Assembly (NCBI RefSeq): GCF_028464065.1
Contig: NZ_CP116808.1
Location: forward strand, 496,001 to 560,000
Source: Saprospira sp. CCB-QB6
GTDB taxonomy: Bacteria > Bacteroidota > Bacteroidia > Chitinophagales > Saprospiraceae
Direction: 5' to 3'
DNA: 64,000 bases
Under the pieces are notes generated by a model, which made no database searches, was not told the origin of the DNA, and was given only the letters and a program-made list of their open reading frames with translations. Positions 8,544 to 17,639 of the stretch are shown here, one piece after another (the first letter of the stretch is position 1; every line of letters starts with the position of its first letter). Position numbers and translations under genes: made by a program.

Positions 8544-9449
8544 ATGCGAAATCTCCTTATGTTTTGCCTTAGTATTTTATTCGTTCAACTGGCCTATGCT
8601 CAGCCTCAAAAACTACTAGATCAACTCAGCGGTAGAGAAGAAATTAGTTTTATGGGGCGCAGTACATTTTCTTTAAAAGAGAATTCTGGGGCTACATTAG
8701 TTCAAAATTTAGGGCTTAAGTTGCATGATGCTTTAGTCAAAAAAGAGCTAAAAAACGTTAGTTCTGCGGGCTTGCCTCATTCTCCAGATCCTGCGCAATG
8801 GATGGCGGCTTATCCGCAGCGGGATGATGAGGTTTATTCTTTTAACCCCATGACCCTAGAAGAGGAAAAGCATGAAGTCAAAACTGAAGTAAAACTCACA
8901 GATTTTAGCGATTTTGATATTGTGGCCTTGATTGCCTATAACAAAAAGACGCATCAATTTGAGTATTATCCCTATGCGATTCGTCCTGTTTTGGCGGCAG
9001 CAGAAGGAGTAGTTTACAGCCCTATTCAGATTGAGATTGCTCAAGGGGACATGGTTCAAAACCAAAAGCGCCGCATGAGTTTTTCTGGAAAAATTGATGG
9101 CAAAATCAAGCTTGAGCGATTCCAGCCATTATCTAATGCAAAAGAAGGCGAAGCAATGGGCTTGAGCCAGATACTAGAGGAGCAAATTGGGGCTTTAGAA
9201 GAGCTCCCAATCAAAGATCTCAAAGGGAAAGAATTGGCGCAAGAAGCTCGATTGCAGCTCCAAAAAGACATTACTGCAGCTGGAGGGGTGGTTATTTTTG
9301 ATCCGACCTCCATGGCAGAAAAATTGATGTATCAAATTGCGCCTCAATTTATCCTCGATTTTAGCCGTGGAGTTTTCCATACGAGCAATCTATCGGTACA
9401 AATACAACATATTGAAAAAGAAGAATTAGGCTATATTTTTCCTTTCTAA
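8544..9449 (+). CDS. Exported protein of unknown function
   Basis: A 301-residue protein with a signal peptide (MRNLLMFCLSILFVQLAYAQ). I start at the ATG at 8544 because it gives a clean signal peptide; the frame is open upstream to a TTG at 8514 that would add a poor leader. The mature part has a Pro-rich region with DEVYSFNPMTLEEE, a central block FDIVALIAYNKKTHQFEYYPYAIRPV, and helical stretches rich in Glu and Leu. I do not recognise the family; the central block faintly recalls GldN/PorN-like proteins but not enough to name it. It stands alone, divergent from the DUF5686 gene, and ends at a terminator. Confidence 0.75.
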   Translation: MRNLLMFCLSILFVQLAYAQPQKLLDQLSGREEISFMGRSTFSLKENSGATLVQNLGLKLHDALVKKELKNVSSAGLPHSPDPAQWMAAYPQRDDEVYSFNPMTLEEEKHEVKTEVKLTDFSDFDIVALIAYNKKTHQFEYYPYAIRPVLAAAEGVVYSPIQIEIAQGDMVQNQKRRMSFSGKIDGKIKLERFQPLSNAKEGEAMGLSQILEEQIGALEELPIKDLKGKELAQEARLQLQKDITAAGGVVIFDPTSMAEKLMYQIAPQFILDFSRGVFHTSNLSVQIQHIEKEELGYIFPF

Positions 9450-9470
9450 GGCTGGGTTAGCCGAACATTT

Positions 9471-9503
9471 AAGCGCCTCCAAGAATATTGGGGGCGCTTT
9501 TGT
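9471..9503 (+). terminator. Intrinsic terminator
   Basis: AAGCGCCTCCAA pairs with TTGGGGGCGCTT across a five-base loop, followed by TTTTGTTTT. Confidence 0.8.
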
Positions 9504-9570
9504 TTTGCCCTGAATAAAGTGTAACTTCAGGCCCAGAGAAAGTCTTTTTTTCGATTGAAAAACATATCTA

Positions 9571-10848
9571 ATGCAAGAGGTACAATTTGAAGATGCTTTG
9601 GACTATGCCAGAGCACAGGATGTTAGTGATCCCCTAGCGCATTTCCGTCCCCAGTTCCATTTTCCCAAGCAGGCTGATGGAACCCCTATCATTTATCTTT
9701 GCGGCAATTCTTTGGGTCTACAGCCCCGCCTTGCTCAAGAGCTGATGCAAGAAGAGATGAATGTTTGGAAAGAGTTGGCCGTAGAGGGGCATTTTAAAGC
9801 CAAGCGGCCTTGGATGACCTATCATGAAGAGTTTAGCCAGCAATTGGCGCCCATTGTAGGAGCTCTTCCTCAAGAGATCACAGTCATGAACACCCTAAGT
9901 GTCAATTTGCACCTGATGATGGTCTCTTTTTATCGGCCCACAAAAACGCGTTATAAGATTGTGATTGAGGGCGGCGCTTTTCCTTCAGACAAATATGCGG
10001 TAGATTCGCAATTGCGTTTTCATGGAATTGATCCTCAAGATGGATTGATTCAACTTCGTCCTCGTATGGGCGAGGATCATTTGCGGACCGAAGATATTTT
10101 ACAAACCTTAGAGCGGGAAAAAGACAGCATTGCTCTAGTTATGTTGAGTGGTATCAATTATTATACGGGCCAATGTTTTGATATGCAAGCCATTACTAAA
10201 AAGGGTCATGAAATTGGTGCTATGGTGGGCTTTGATTTGGCCCATGCCGCAGGTAATGTTAAGCTTCAGTTGCATGATTGGGGGATGGATTTTGCCGTTT
10301 GGTGCCATTACAAATACCTCAATTCTGGCCCTGGTTGTATTGCGGGCGCCTTTGTGCATGAGCGTCATCTTGGCCGCAAAGATATTCCTCGTTTTGAAGG
10401 CTGGTGGGGCCACCACAAAGAAAGCCGCTTTAAGATGCCGGCTACTTTTGAACCCGCCCCCAATGCCGATGCTTGGCAGATTAGTAATGCACCTATTTTG
10501 GCCATGGTGCCTATGCGCGCTTCTTTGGCCCTTTTCAATGAAGCGGGCATGGATCGTTTGCTGGCCAAAAGCAAAAAACTCACGGCTTATTTAGAGTTTT
10601 TGCTCAACCAATTACCCACCGATCGCATCCGTATTCTAACGCCCAAAGATCCTAAAGACCGGGGCGCACAACTCTCTATCCAAGTAAAGGGCGCTGACCG
10701 CAGTCTTTTTGATGATTTGGTTGAAAATGGAGTAATTGGTGACTGGAGAGAGCCCGATGTCATTCGCATTTCGCCGGCCCCCATCTACAACTCTTTTGAG
10801 GATGTTTATCAGATGGTCCAAATTCTAAAAAAATGCTTAAATATCTAA
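9571..10848 (+). CDS. kynU: Kynureninase
   Basis: A 425-residue PLP enzyme that cleaves kynurenine (and 3-hydroxykynurenine) to anthranilate (and 3-hydroxyanthranilate) plus alanine. The family is clear from IYLCGNSLGLQPR near the N-terminus, VGFDLAHAAGNV with the PLP-binding Asp, the Schiff-base lysine Lys248 in HYKYLNSGPG, and RFEGWWGHHKESRF. Length is normal for bacterial KynU. No other kynurenine or quinolinate genes are adjacent, so its role in tryptophan breakdown or NAD synthesis cannot be settled here. The ATG at 9571 fits family starts. Confidence 0.95.
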   Translation: MQEVQFEDALDYARAQDVSDPLAHFRPQFHFPKQADGTPIIYLCGNSLGLQPRLAQELMQEEMNVWKELAVEGHFKAKRPWMTYHEEFSQQLAPIVGALPQEITVMNTLSVNLHLMMVSFYRPTKTRYKIVIEGGAFPSDKYAVDSQLRFHGIDPQDGLIQLRPRMGEDHLRTEDILQTLEREKDSIALVMLSGINYYTGQCFDMQAITKKGHEIGAMVGFDLAHAAGNVKLQLHDWGMDFAVWCHYKYLNSGPGCIAGAFVHERHLGRKDIPRFEGWWGHHKESRFKMPATFEPAPNADAWQISNAPILAMVPMRASLALFNEAGMDRLLAKSKKLTAYLEFLLNQLPTDRIRILTPKDPKDRGAQLSIQVKGADRSLFDDLVENGVIGDWREPDVIRISPAPIYNSFEDVYQMVQILKKCLNI

Positions 10849-10877
10849 ACTAATTCTCTATTTAGGGGATTTAGTTT

Positions 10878-11005
10878 GGGGCCCGCGGCCGCCTTTTGTT
10901 CAAAAGGCGGCCGCCGCTATGCTCTGGGGCTCGCAGGGCTGCTCGGCCCTGCGGCGCCTACAGCGCCTTGGTCTGGCCTTCGGCCACCCCGCCGCAGCGC
11001 TGGGC
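10878..11005 (-). repeat. GC-rich modular intergenic element, copy 4 (reverse)
   Basis: Begins 30 bp after the kynU stop with GGGGCCCGCGGCCGCC, a long palindrome around TTTTGTTCAAAA, then GCTATGCTCTGGGGCTCGC, the GCTCGGCCC block, GGTCTGGCC and TGGGCC. It forms a head-to-head pair with copy 5, 116 bp away. Confidence 0.8.
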
Positions 11006-11121
11006 CTGCTCATCCCATGAGCAGGCCCTAAGTTATCGGCTTCGGCCCTTTAAACTTAATGCGTACTGGAGGACCAAAGGGCCGCAGCTGCGCGGGCAAA
11101 GCAACCTAATAAGGTGGAGCT

Positions 11122-11284
11122 GGCTGAGCGCTGCGGAGCGGGTGCGGCCTAGCCGCAGACCCAGCGGGCAAAGCCCGCGCAGGGCCGAGCAGCCCTGCGA
11201 GCCCCGAAGCATAGCGACCCGAGGGACAACAAGGCCTTTAGGCCGCAGTTTAACGACCGCAGGGAGTAACCGAGGGGCAGCCCC
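11122..11284 (+). repeat. GC-rich modular intergenic element, copy 5 (forward)
   Basis: GGCTGAGCGCTGCGG, a GCGGCCTAGCCGC hairpin, CAGACC, a GCGGGCAAAGCCCGC hairpin, GGGCCGAGCAGCCCTGCGAG and AGCATAGCGACCCGAG, then an extra module of about 48 nt (11225-11272: ACAACAAGGCC, TTTAGGCCGCAG, GGGAGTAACCG) before GAGGGGCAGCCCC. The extra module recurs only in copy 13. The 11006-11121 spacer contains two further short GC hairpins and no gene. Confidence 0.8.
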
Positions 11285-11476
11285 TAGATTAGATCATAAA
11301 TTTTATTATTTTGTGACAAGATCTAAATTTGTGTTTTACAGAAAAAAAAAGAACTTAATTATTAGTTAAGTCCGAAAATGCGTTTAAAAGCTGCCTTTTT
11401 CTACTAAAGAACGCTTATTTTTGGGGTTAACCATTTTTCCACAAAGCGGGGACACCTGCTTGAAATCTACTTTTGT

Positions 11477-14476
11477 ATGCAAAAACTATCGATTCAATTT
11501 TTTATGCTGTTTTGCCTCAGCTTTCTGTCTTTCTCGGCCTCGGCCCAGTTGATAGAAGATTTTGAGGGCAGCGTTCCTCCTACGGGTTGGGCTATTTTTG
11601 ATAACGGGATTGGGACAGCGCAGTCTTGGCAGGCCTCTACCTCCTCAAATACGGGGGCTCAGGCGGCCTATGTTCGTTTTGAGAGTGTTACGGGAGGAAA
11701 TGCTGTAGACTGGATGGTAACGCCTTTAGTTAATATTAGTGCTGGAGCGAGTAGCATGGTTTTTTACCAGCGTCAGCTTTTAAGTACTGATTATGGTACT
11801 GTTTATACCATTCGAGTATCAACTACCTCTCAGACGGACACGACTACTTTTACGACGATTGACACTCAGGTAGAGACTGATTTTGGGACGACTTATGCCC
11901 CTAAGACAGTAGATCTTAGTGCTTATGTGGGCCAATCTATTTATGTTGCTTTTGTAATGGAGCAAAATGATGGAGACAACTGGTACATTGATGATTTGAG
12001 CATTGGGGCTACTCCTTGTTTGGATGCCACAGCTTTGACGGCAAGTAATATTACCGCCACTTCTGCAGACATTAGTTGGTCTAGCAATAGTGGAGGGGGA
12101 CAGGCTGAAGTAGCCATTGTAGCTAGTGGGGCTCCTGCTCCTACCTCAGGGACAACAACTACAAATAACCCTTTTGCAGCTACGGGTTTGGCTGATGGAA
12201 CCACCTATGATGTTTATGTACGGGAAACTTGTTCTACGGGTGGTCAGACAAACTGGGTAGGTCCAGTTAGTTTCACTACACTTTGCCTTGGTGTTCAGGG
12301 AGATGTAGCTAGTGATGCGATTGTTATTAGCACGCCTAACTTCAATCAAGCTGGTCCAACAGATTCTTGTTATACCAACTCTATTGGATATAGTTCTGCT
12401 GACGTTTGGTTCCAGTATGTGATTCCTAGTTGTACAGACTCTTTATACATTGGTTTAGATAGTTCTGATTTTGACACTTATCTTCGTGTTTATGCTGCTG
12501 ATGCCTCAACTTCTTTGGCAACAAATGACGATGGTGGTGCAGGATCTACTTCTCGTTTAGCATTGAGCATTTTAAATAATGCTAACTTTAATTCTGGAGA
12601 TACCATTTATATTTTGGTAGAAGGTTTTTTATCTAGCACAGGGAACTATGTACTAGATGTACAAGCCACTACAAGTAGTTCTCCTGCCGGAGATTGGGCC
12701 AATACGGCTATTTCTATGAATACTCTTCCTTTTGCATTCAGCAACGCTACTATTTGTTACAGCAATAGTACTGGGCAAGCTGCTTCTGATGTTTGGTTGC
12801 AATATATTGTAGAAGACTGCCTAGACTCTATTGTCATCTCTTTAGCAGGTTCTGATTATGACTCTTATTTGGGCATCTATGCTGCGGATAGCACAACCCT
12901 ACTTTTTAGTGATGACAATAGTGCTGGGAACAGCAATGCTGCGCTTAGCATTCCTGTGGGCACTACTATTAGTGTTGGAGATACCATTTATATTTTGGTA
13001 GAAGGCGCTGGAACTGCCAGCGGAAACTTCCAGCTAGATGTACAGGCGGTATTTCCTCCTCTTGCTGGTAATACTATTCAAGAAGCCATTAGCATCAATG
13101 CATTTCCTTTTAGTAATTCTGGAGCAACGACAGGTTGTTTCCAAAATACTATTGGAAATAGCTCTGCCGATGTTTGGTTCCAGCATGTACTTGACAACTG
13201 TACAGATACGCTATTCATTAGCTTAGATAGCTCTGATTTTGATACATACCTCCGTGTTTATGCAGCTGACGGCACTACTCAGTTGGATTACAATGATGAT
13301 GGTGGACAAGGAACAACCTCTTACCTTCTTCTTGATATCATTAATGATCCTAGCTATAATGCAGGAGATACTATCTACATCTTAGTAGAAGGTTTTGGCT
13401 CTAACACAGGAAACTACGGCCTCAATGTTGATGCGGTACGTTGTGACCCTGCAGTTAGTGCAACAGTGGTAGTTAATGGCCTACAAAATACATATTGTAA
13501 TGCCAATAATATCCCTAGCTCACAAATGGTCATCTACAATGGCGGAAATAGTGATTTGGCCATGGTTCCTTATACCATGACACTAAGCACTCTGCCCTTT
13601 ACTATTCTTGTAGACACGGTCTACAACGTTCCTATGGATGATTCTGTAGTGGTTAACCTTCCTGCCTTCCCGGCTGCTTCTGGCAACGGAATCTTTGAGG
13701 TAAGCATTGAGGTGCCTGGCGATTACGACAGTACAGACAATGTATATACTCAAGTATTGGCGATTTCTAATACTGTATCTACTGTTTCAGCTGTAAATTT
13801 AGCTTGTAATGGAGATGCTAGTGGTACAGCTACTGCTTTAGGACTAGCTGGTATTGCACCTTATAGCTATGTTTGGGATGCCAATGCTGGCAGCCAAACT
13901 ACGGCTACAGCTACAGGCCTCAATGCAGGAACTTATAGTGTTACCATTACAGATAGCATTGGTTGTGGTACACAAAATAGCGTTCAAATTACTGAACCCA
14001 CTGTTTTGACAGTAAATGCAGTAGACAATAACGATGGTACGGCTACAGCTAATGCTGCTGGTGGTGTTGCTGTTTACAGCTACAATTGGTCTAATGGAGA
14101 AACCACAGCAAGCATCCAAGATACCGGCTTCCAAACCGTTATTGTTACTGATGCTAATGGTTGTCAAGCTAGCGATACAGTGACTATCATCGTTCTTAGC
14201 ATTCAAGGTATCCAAGGGCTTGATGAACTAAGCATCTTCCCTAACCCTGCTCAGGATTATGTAAACCTCAACTTTGAGTTGACCGAAAGCCGTCAGCTTC
14301 AACTACAACTGGTAGCCCTAAACGGCCAAGTGGTCTATACGCAAAGCCTAAATGCTGTGGGTCAACAAAACTTGCAGATCAATACACAGGATTTGGCTCC
14401 AGCCATGTATATGCTCCGCATCATTGATGAAGAGAGCCGCACACAACATACAGCGCCTATCGTTATCCAACGATAA
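11477..14476 (+). CDS. T9SS-secreted multidomain adhesin (anchor-J, Fn3, three PPC-like repeats, SprB repeat)
   Basis: A 999-residue secreted protein. After a 24-residue signal peptide comes a choice-of-anchor-J type jelly roll (LIEDFEGSVPPTGW to NWYIDDLSIG, about 25-178) and a fibronectin type III domain (about 180-268). Three related PPC-like repeats follow (about 275-660), each with SSADVWFQ-type start, DFDTYLRVYAADG and GDTIYILVEGxG. Next are a CARDB-like domain, one SprB repeat (CNGDASGTATALGLAGIAPY, SVTITDSIGC) and a type A T9SS sorting domain (LSIFPNPAQDYV to IVIQR). Such proteins cross the outer membrane through T9SS and serve adhesion or gliding; no enzyme domain is visible, so the role is inferred. 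A TACTTTTG box at 11468-11475 lies only 2 nt before the ATG, so the transcript start, the start codon or the box is misjudged. Confidence 0.9.
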   Translation: MQKLSIQFFMLFCLSFLSFSASAQLIEDFEGSVPPTGWAIFDNGIGTAQSWQASTSSNTGAQAAYVRFESVTGGNAVDWMVTPLVNISAGASSMVFYQRQLLSTDYGTVYTIRVSTTSQTDTTTFTTIDTQVETDFGTTYAPKTVDLSAYVGQSIYVAFVMEQNDGDNWYIDDLSIGATPCLDATALTASNITATSADISWSSNSGGGQAEVAIVASGAPAPTSGTTTTNNPFAATGLADGTTYDVYVRETCSTGGQTNWVGPVSFTTLCLGVQGDVASDAIVISTPNFNQAGPTDSCYTNSIGYSSADVWFQYVIPSCTDSLYIGLDSSDFDTYLRVYAADASTSLATNDDGGAGSTSRLALSILNNANFNSGDTIYILVEGFLSSTGNYVLDVQATTSSSPAGDWANTAISMNTLPFAFSNATICYSNSTGQAASDVWLQYIVEDCLDSIVISLAGSDYDSYLGIYAADSTTLLFSDDNSAGNSNAALSIPVGTTISVGDTIYILVEGAGTASGNFQLDVQAVFPPLAGNTIQEAISINAFPFSNSGATTGCFQNTIGNSSADVWFQHVLDNCTDTLFISLDSSDFDTYLRVYAADGTTQLDYNDDGGQGTTSYLLLDIINDPSYNAGDTIYILVEGFGSNTGNYGLNVDAVRCDPAVSATVVVNGLQNTYCNANNIPSSQMVIYNGGNSDLAMVPYTMTLSTLPFTILVDTVYNVPMDDSVVVNLPAFPAASGNGIFEVSIEVPGDYDSTDNVYTQVLAISNTVSTVSAVNLACNGDASGTATALGLAGIAPYSYVWDANAGSQTTATATGLNAGTYSVTITDSIGCGTQNSVQITEPTVLTVNAVDNNDGTATANAAGGVAVYSYNWSNGETTASIQDTGFQTVIVTDANGCQASDTVTIIVLSIQGIQGLDELSIFPNPAQDYVNLNFELTESRQLQLQLVALNGQVVYTQSLNAVGQQNLQINTQDLAPAMYMLRIIDEESRTQHTAPIVIQR

Positions 14477-14515
14477 GCTTTAAATCCCATTTCATTAAGT
14501 GGGTAGCATAAAGTT

Positions 14516-14551
14516 GGCCCCCAAGATCAATGATCTTGGGGGCCTTTTTTT
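14516..14551 (+). terminator. Terminator of the adhesin gene
   Basis: Strong stem GGCCCCCAAGA against TCTTGGGGGCC followed by T7. The T run touches the stop codon of the convergent minus-strand gene. Confidence 0.88.
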
Positions 14552-16313
14552 ATTCTCGCCAAATAGGCTGCACTTCTCTCAAATTGACCTGTACATAAAC
14601 ATCATCAATCTTCTCAATGATTTGCGGCAATAGGTCCTTAACCAGCTTTTTCCGCTTATCATTCCAATGCCCCGCCGCTTTTTCAAACTCCTTAGAGTTT
14701 TGCTTTTTCATCCAATCTTCCCAAGGATTGCTGCGGCCTTCTAAAGTTTGACGCAAACCCTCAAAAAGGTTTTTAAAGAGCATGCTGGCCAAACGATAGC
14801 GCTCCAAAAGAGCATCCACTTCCTGTATTTTTGCCGAAATCGCTTTGATCTGCTCTTCTTTTTCTTCCTTATTCGTCGAAAACTTGAGTAAATTCTCAAA
14901 ATATTGATCTACAGAAGCACTCAATTTCTTCATCGCCTCCTTTTCATTATCCAACACTTTATTGATAAAAGCGCCGTCCTGAGCCAACTTTGGATCAATC
15001 AAAGCAATGTATTCAGATAACAACTCTTCTGCATCTTTACTCAAGTCCCGCATCCGCAAATTGACATTTTTCCAACTATTAGAATGATGATCCAAGGAAG
15101 CATACTCCGCCTCTACAATAGAAAAGAAAGCCGAAAAATGCTGATATTTTTGCCGGCCCGTTTGGATTAAAGAGTCATTCTTTTCCTGTATTGCTGGATC
15201 CATTTGATAGACCTTCACATTATGTTTGCCTCTCCATCCATCCAAACGAACGTTCTCTAAAATGACCTCTTTAAAGGGCTTGTACTTGGCCTCAATATTG
15301 GCCCGACTAAACAAGCTCGAAAATACGCCCTTAAAACTATTGATGACACTCTTTAGCTTGCCTCCAGTCAAAATATTTCCCACATCAGCCGCAAAATTGA
15401 GCACCTTGCCCGCTCTCGAACGCCCTTGTACTAGCTCTGCATTATATTGCTGTCGCTGCCGCTCAAACTCCTCTCTCAAATCTTTGATGTAATCCTTTTG
15501 CGCCAAATCCGATAGCTCTTCCATGGTCCCCAACCAAGCCTGAAACTCCTGGTAAGCCAAGGGATTGGCCATCTCACTGCGCTCATGAAAAATATCATAA
15601 ATCTGCAAGGAGATGTCAATATGGCCCACATAATTATACACATTGCCTATGGTCTGCACCTCACTATAATAAATGTCCTTGAGCCGCCTCGCTGCCTTGG
15701 CATAATTTCGATGCTCCGCCTTCCGAATACTTTCCAAAATATTTTCCTCAATCTTCACTTTCTCTACCTCCAATATTCGAGAGGTTTGTATACGATTAAA
15801 TGCAGTTTGTGACAGTTCCTCTACCTGAATATTATCAATCAATAATTCTCCAGATTCATAATTTTGAATGCTCATTTTGACCCGACTCAACTTGCTCAAG
15901 GCCAACTCATCCAACTGTATCGGATTGGGAAAACAAATGCTACTATTGCTCTTGATTTCCTGACTGCTATATTCCGACCATTTTTTATCCTCTTCCGAAT
16001 AATAGCTGTACACAATCCTAAATCCATGGCCCGCACTCACATTTTGCACCCGATAATCAAAGCGCAAACTCCCTATGCCATAAGGCGACTCCGGCAACCT
16101 GAGCTCCATACTCGAGCCATTTCCCAAGAGCAAAAGCGCCGGATTATCCGCCGCACAACCCGTAGGGATAATCGCCGCAGAACCCTGACAATGCAAGCCT
16201 TTTGCCTTGTCTAAATCCTCTATCGCATCAAAATTTTCACTCAATAAAAGTTTTTGGGCCTGCATAGAGCCAAAACCCAAAAGGAATAAACAGAATAAGA
16301 CGTTTTTCTTCAT
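14550..16313 (-). CDS. Exported coiled-coil protein of unknown function
   Basis: A 587-residue protein with signal peptide MKKNVLFCLFLLGFGSMQAQ. I start at 16313; the frame stays open for 49 more codons, but those translate the neighbouring GC-rich element and are not protein. Residues about 20-190 look like a beta-sandwich of the anchor type (LLSENFDAIEDL to GELLIDNIQVEEL). The remainder is mostly charged helix with probable coiled coils (about 210-330 and 430-580). No transmembrane helix, lipobox or sorting domain is apparent, so a periplasmic or loosely surface location is likely. I do not recognise the family. Confidence 0.75.
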   Translation of the reverse strand: MKKNVLFCLFLLGFGSMQAQKLLLSENFDAIEDLDKAKGLHCQGSAAIIPTGCAADNPALLLLGNGSSMELRLPESPYGIGSLRFDYRVQNVSAGHGFRIVYSYYSEEDKKWSEYSSQEIKSNSSICFPNPIQLDELALSKLSRVKMSIQNYESGELLIDNIQVEELSQTAFNRIQTSRILEVEKVKIEENILESIRKAEHRNYAKAARRLKDIYYSEVQTIGNVYNYVGHIDISLQIYDIFHERSEMANPLAYQEFQAWLGTMEELSDLAQKDYIKDLREEFERQRQQYNAELVQGRSRAGKVLNFAADVGNILTGGKLKSVINSFKGVFSSLFSRANIEAKYKPFKEVILENVRLDGWRGKHNVKVYQMDPAIQEKNDSLIQTGRQKYQHFSAFFSIVEAEYASLDHHSNSWKNVNLRMRDLSKDAEELLSEYIALIDPKLAQDGAFINKVLDNEKEAMKKLSASVDQYFENLLKFSTNKEEKEEQIKAISAKIQEVDALLERYRLASMLFKNLFEGLRQTLEGRSNPWEDWMKKQNSKEFEKAAGHWNDKRKKLVKDLLPQIIEKIDDVYVQVNLREVQPIWRE

Positions 16314-16333
16314 TTTTAGTATCTTGATTTTTT

Positions 16334-16453
16334 GGGGCCTCCGCCTCGCTTCGCTCGTCGGCGCTACGTTTCGCAGCTCGCTATTCGCTCGGCCCTGCGC
16401 CGCTTTCAGCGGCTGGGTCTGGCCTAACGGCCACTGCTGCACATCGCTAGGCC
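16334..16453 (-). repeat. GC-rich modular intergenic element, copy 6 (reverse)
   Basis: TTTTTTGGGGCCTCCGCC, a GCCTCGCTTCGCTCGTCGGC hairpin, GCTACGTTTCGCAGCTCGC, TATTCGCTCGGCCC, a variable GCCGCTTTCAGCGGC hairpin, GGTCTGGCC and CACATCGCTAGGCC. It fills the space between two divergent genes, with its GGGG end 20 bp from the start of the minus-strand gene. Confidence 0.85.
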
Positions 16454-16493
16454 AATACACTTAATGCTCGAAAGCCAACTAAATGATAGTTTC

Positions 16494-17630
16494 ATGCTAA
16501 GTTTCTGGGAAAAAGAACAATTCTTCGGACCACAAGATGTGGTTATTGTCGGAGCCGGTTTGGTCGGCCTAAATGCCGCCCTAAATTTAAAACAACAACA
16601 GCCCCAAGCTAAAATATTGGTCCTAGAAAAAGGCCTCTTACCCGCTGGGGCCAGTAGCCGAAATGCAGGCTTTGCCTGCTTTGGTAGCCCTGGCGAACTG
16701 TACGAAGACCTTAAAACACATAACTGGCCAGAATTAGAGGAGCTACTCTATCAACGCTATTTGGGCTTGCGCTTATTGCGAGAAACCCTAGGCGATCAAA
16801 ACATAGCTTATCAAGCCAGTGCTAGCCTAGAACTTTTTAGGACAGAAGAAGAAGAGCAATATCAAGCCATTTTGGCCCAGTTGCCCAGCTTCAACAAGCG
16901 TTTAGCCCCCCTTTTTGAGGGCCAAAAACTCTTTGTTCCCTTGGCCAAAGATGCGCTAAAAAAAGAAGGTTTACAAAATTTTTCGGCAGCTTTCAAAAAT
17001 CCCTTAGAGGGCCAAATTGACACGGGAAAAATGATGCAAAGCCTGGTCCAAAAAGCAGAAATGGCTGGGATTAGCATCCGTTGGGGAGCCGAGCTTTTAG
17101 ACTGGGAACAAAGCCCCAAGGGCCTTTGTTTAAATCTCCGTTTTGGTCCAGAACAACTAGCGCTATACAGCCAACAACTCTTAATTTGCAACAATGGTTT
17201 TGGCCCTCGCCTATTGCCTAAACTAGTCCTAAAACCTGCTCGAAATCAGGTAATTTTGACCAATCCCATTCCCAATTTGGCCCTCAAACGGCCCTGCCAC
17301 GCCCAAGCGGGCTATGTTTATTTTCGGCCCATAGCGGGACGGATTTTGTTGGGTGGTGGCCGACATCTGGACCTTGCAGGAGAAACAACCGATGAGCTGG
17401 GCCAAACGGCTATAATTCAAGATTTTTTAGCGGATTACTTGCATAATGTACTGGACCAAAAGGTAGGCATTAGCCAAAGTTGGTCGGGTATTTTGGGCGT
17501 AGGGCCACAAAAAAAGCCCCTTTTGGGCCAAACTGAGGAAGGCGTTTATTATGCGCTGCGTTTGGGCGGTATGGGCGTAGCCCTAGGCAGTTTGTTGGGC
17601 CAAAAAGCCGCCTCCTTATTAACCGATTAA
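16494..17630 (+). CDS. FAD-dependent amine oxidoreductase (DAO family)
   Basis: A 378-residue flavoprotein with an N-terminal dinucleotide-binding motif (VVIVGAGLVGLNAA), an acidic beta-2 end (ILVLEKG), GASSRNAGFACFGS and a C-terminal GILGVGPQKKPLLGQ with GGMGVALG, the arrangement of the DAO fold (glycine and sarcosine oxidase relatives). The substrate is unknown. I start at the second ATG because Bacteroidota relatives typically open with a sequence like MLSFWEKEQFF; the ATG at 16464 would add ten residues. The barstar-like gene follows after 9 nt, suggesting co-transcription. Confidence 0.82.
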   Translation: MLSFWEKEQFFGPQDVVIVGAGLVGLNAALNLKQQQPQAKILVLEKGLLPAGASSRNAGFACFGSPGELYEDLKTHNWPELEELLYQRYLGLRLLRETLGDQNIAYQASASLELFRTEEEEQYQAILAQLPSFNKRLAPLFEGQKLFVPLAKDALKKEGLQNFSAAFKNPLEGQIDTGKMMQSLVQKAEMAGISIRWGAELLDWEQSPKGLCLNLRFGPEQLALYSQQLLICNNGFGPRLLPKLVLKPARNQVILTNPIPNLALKRPCHAQAGYVYFRPIAGRILLGGGRHLDLAGETTDELGQTAIIQDFLADYLHNVLDQKVGISQSWSGILGVGPQKKPLLGQTEEGVYYALRLGGMGVALGSLLGQKAASLLTD

Positions 17631-17639
17631 ATTCTTTTC

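Noticed and set aside
10896-11369. A 157-codon frame across copies 4 and 5 of the GC-rich element
   Set aside because: Its peptides recur in every element copy in varying frames; it is the element and not a gene.
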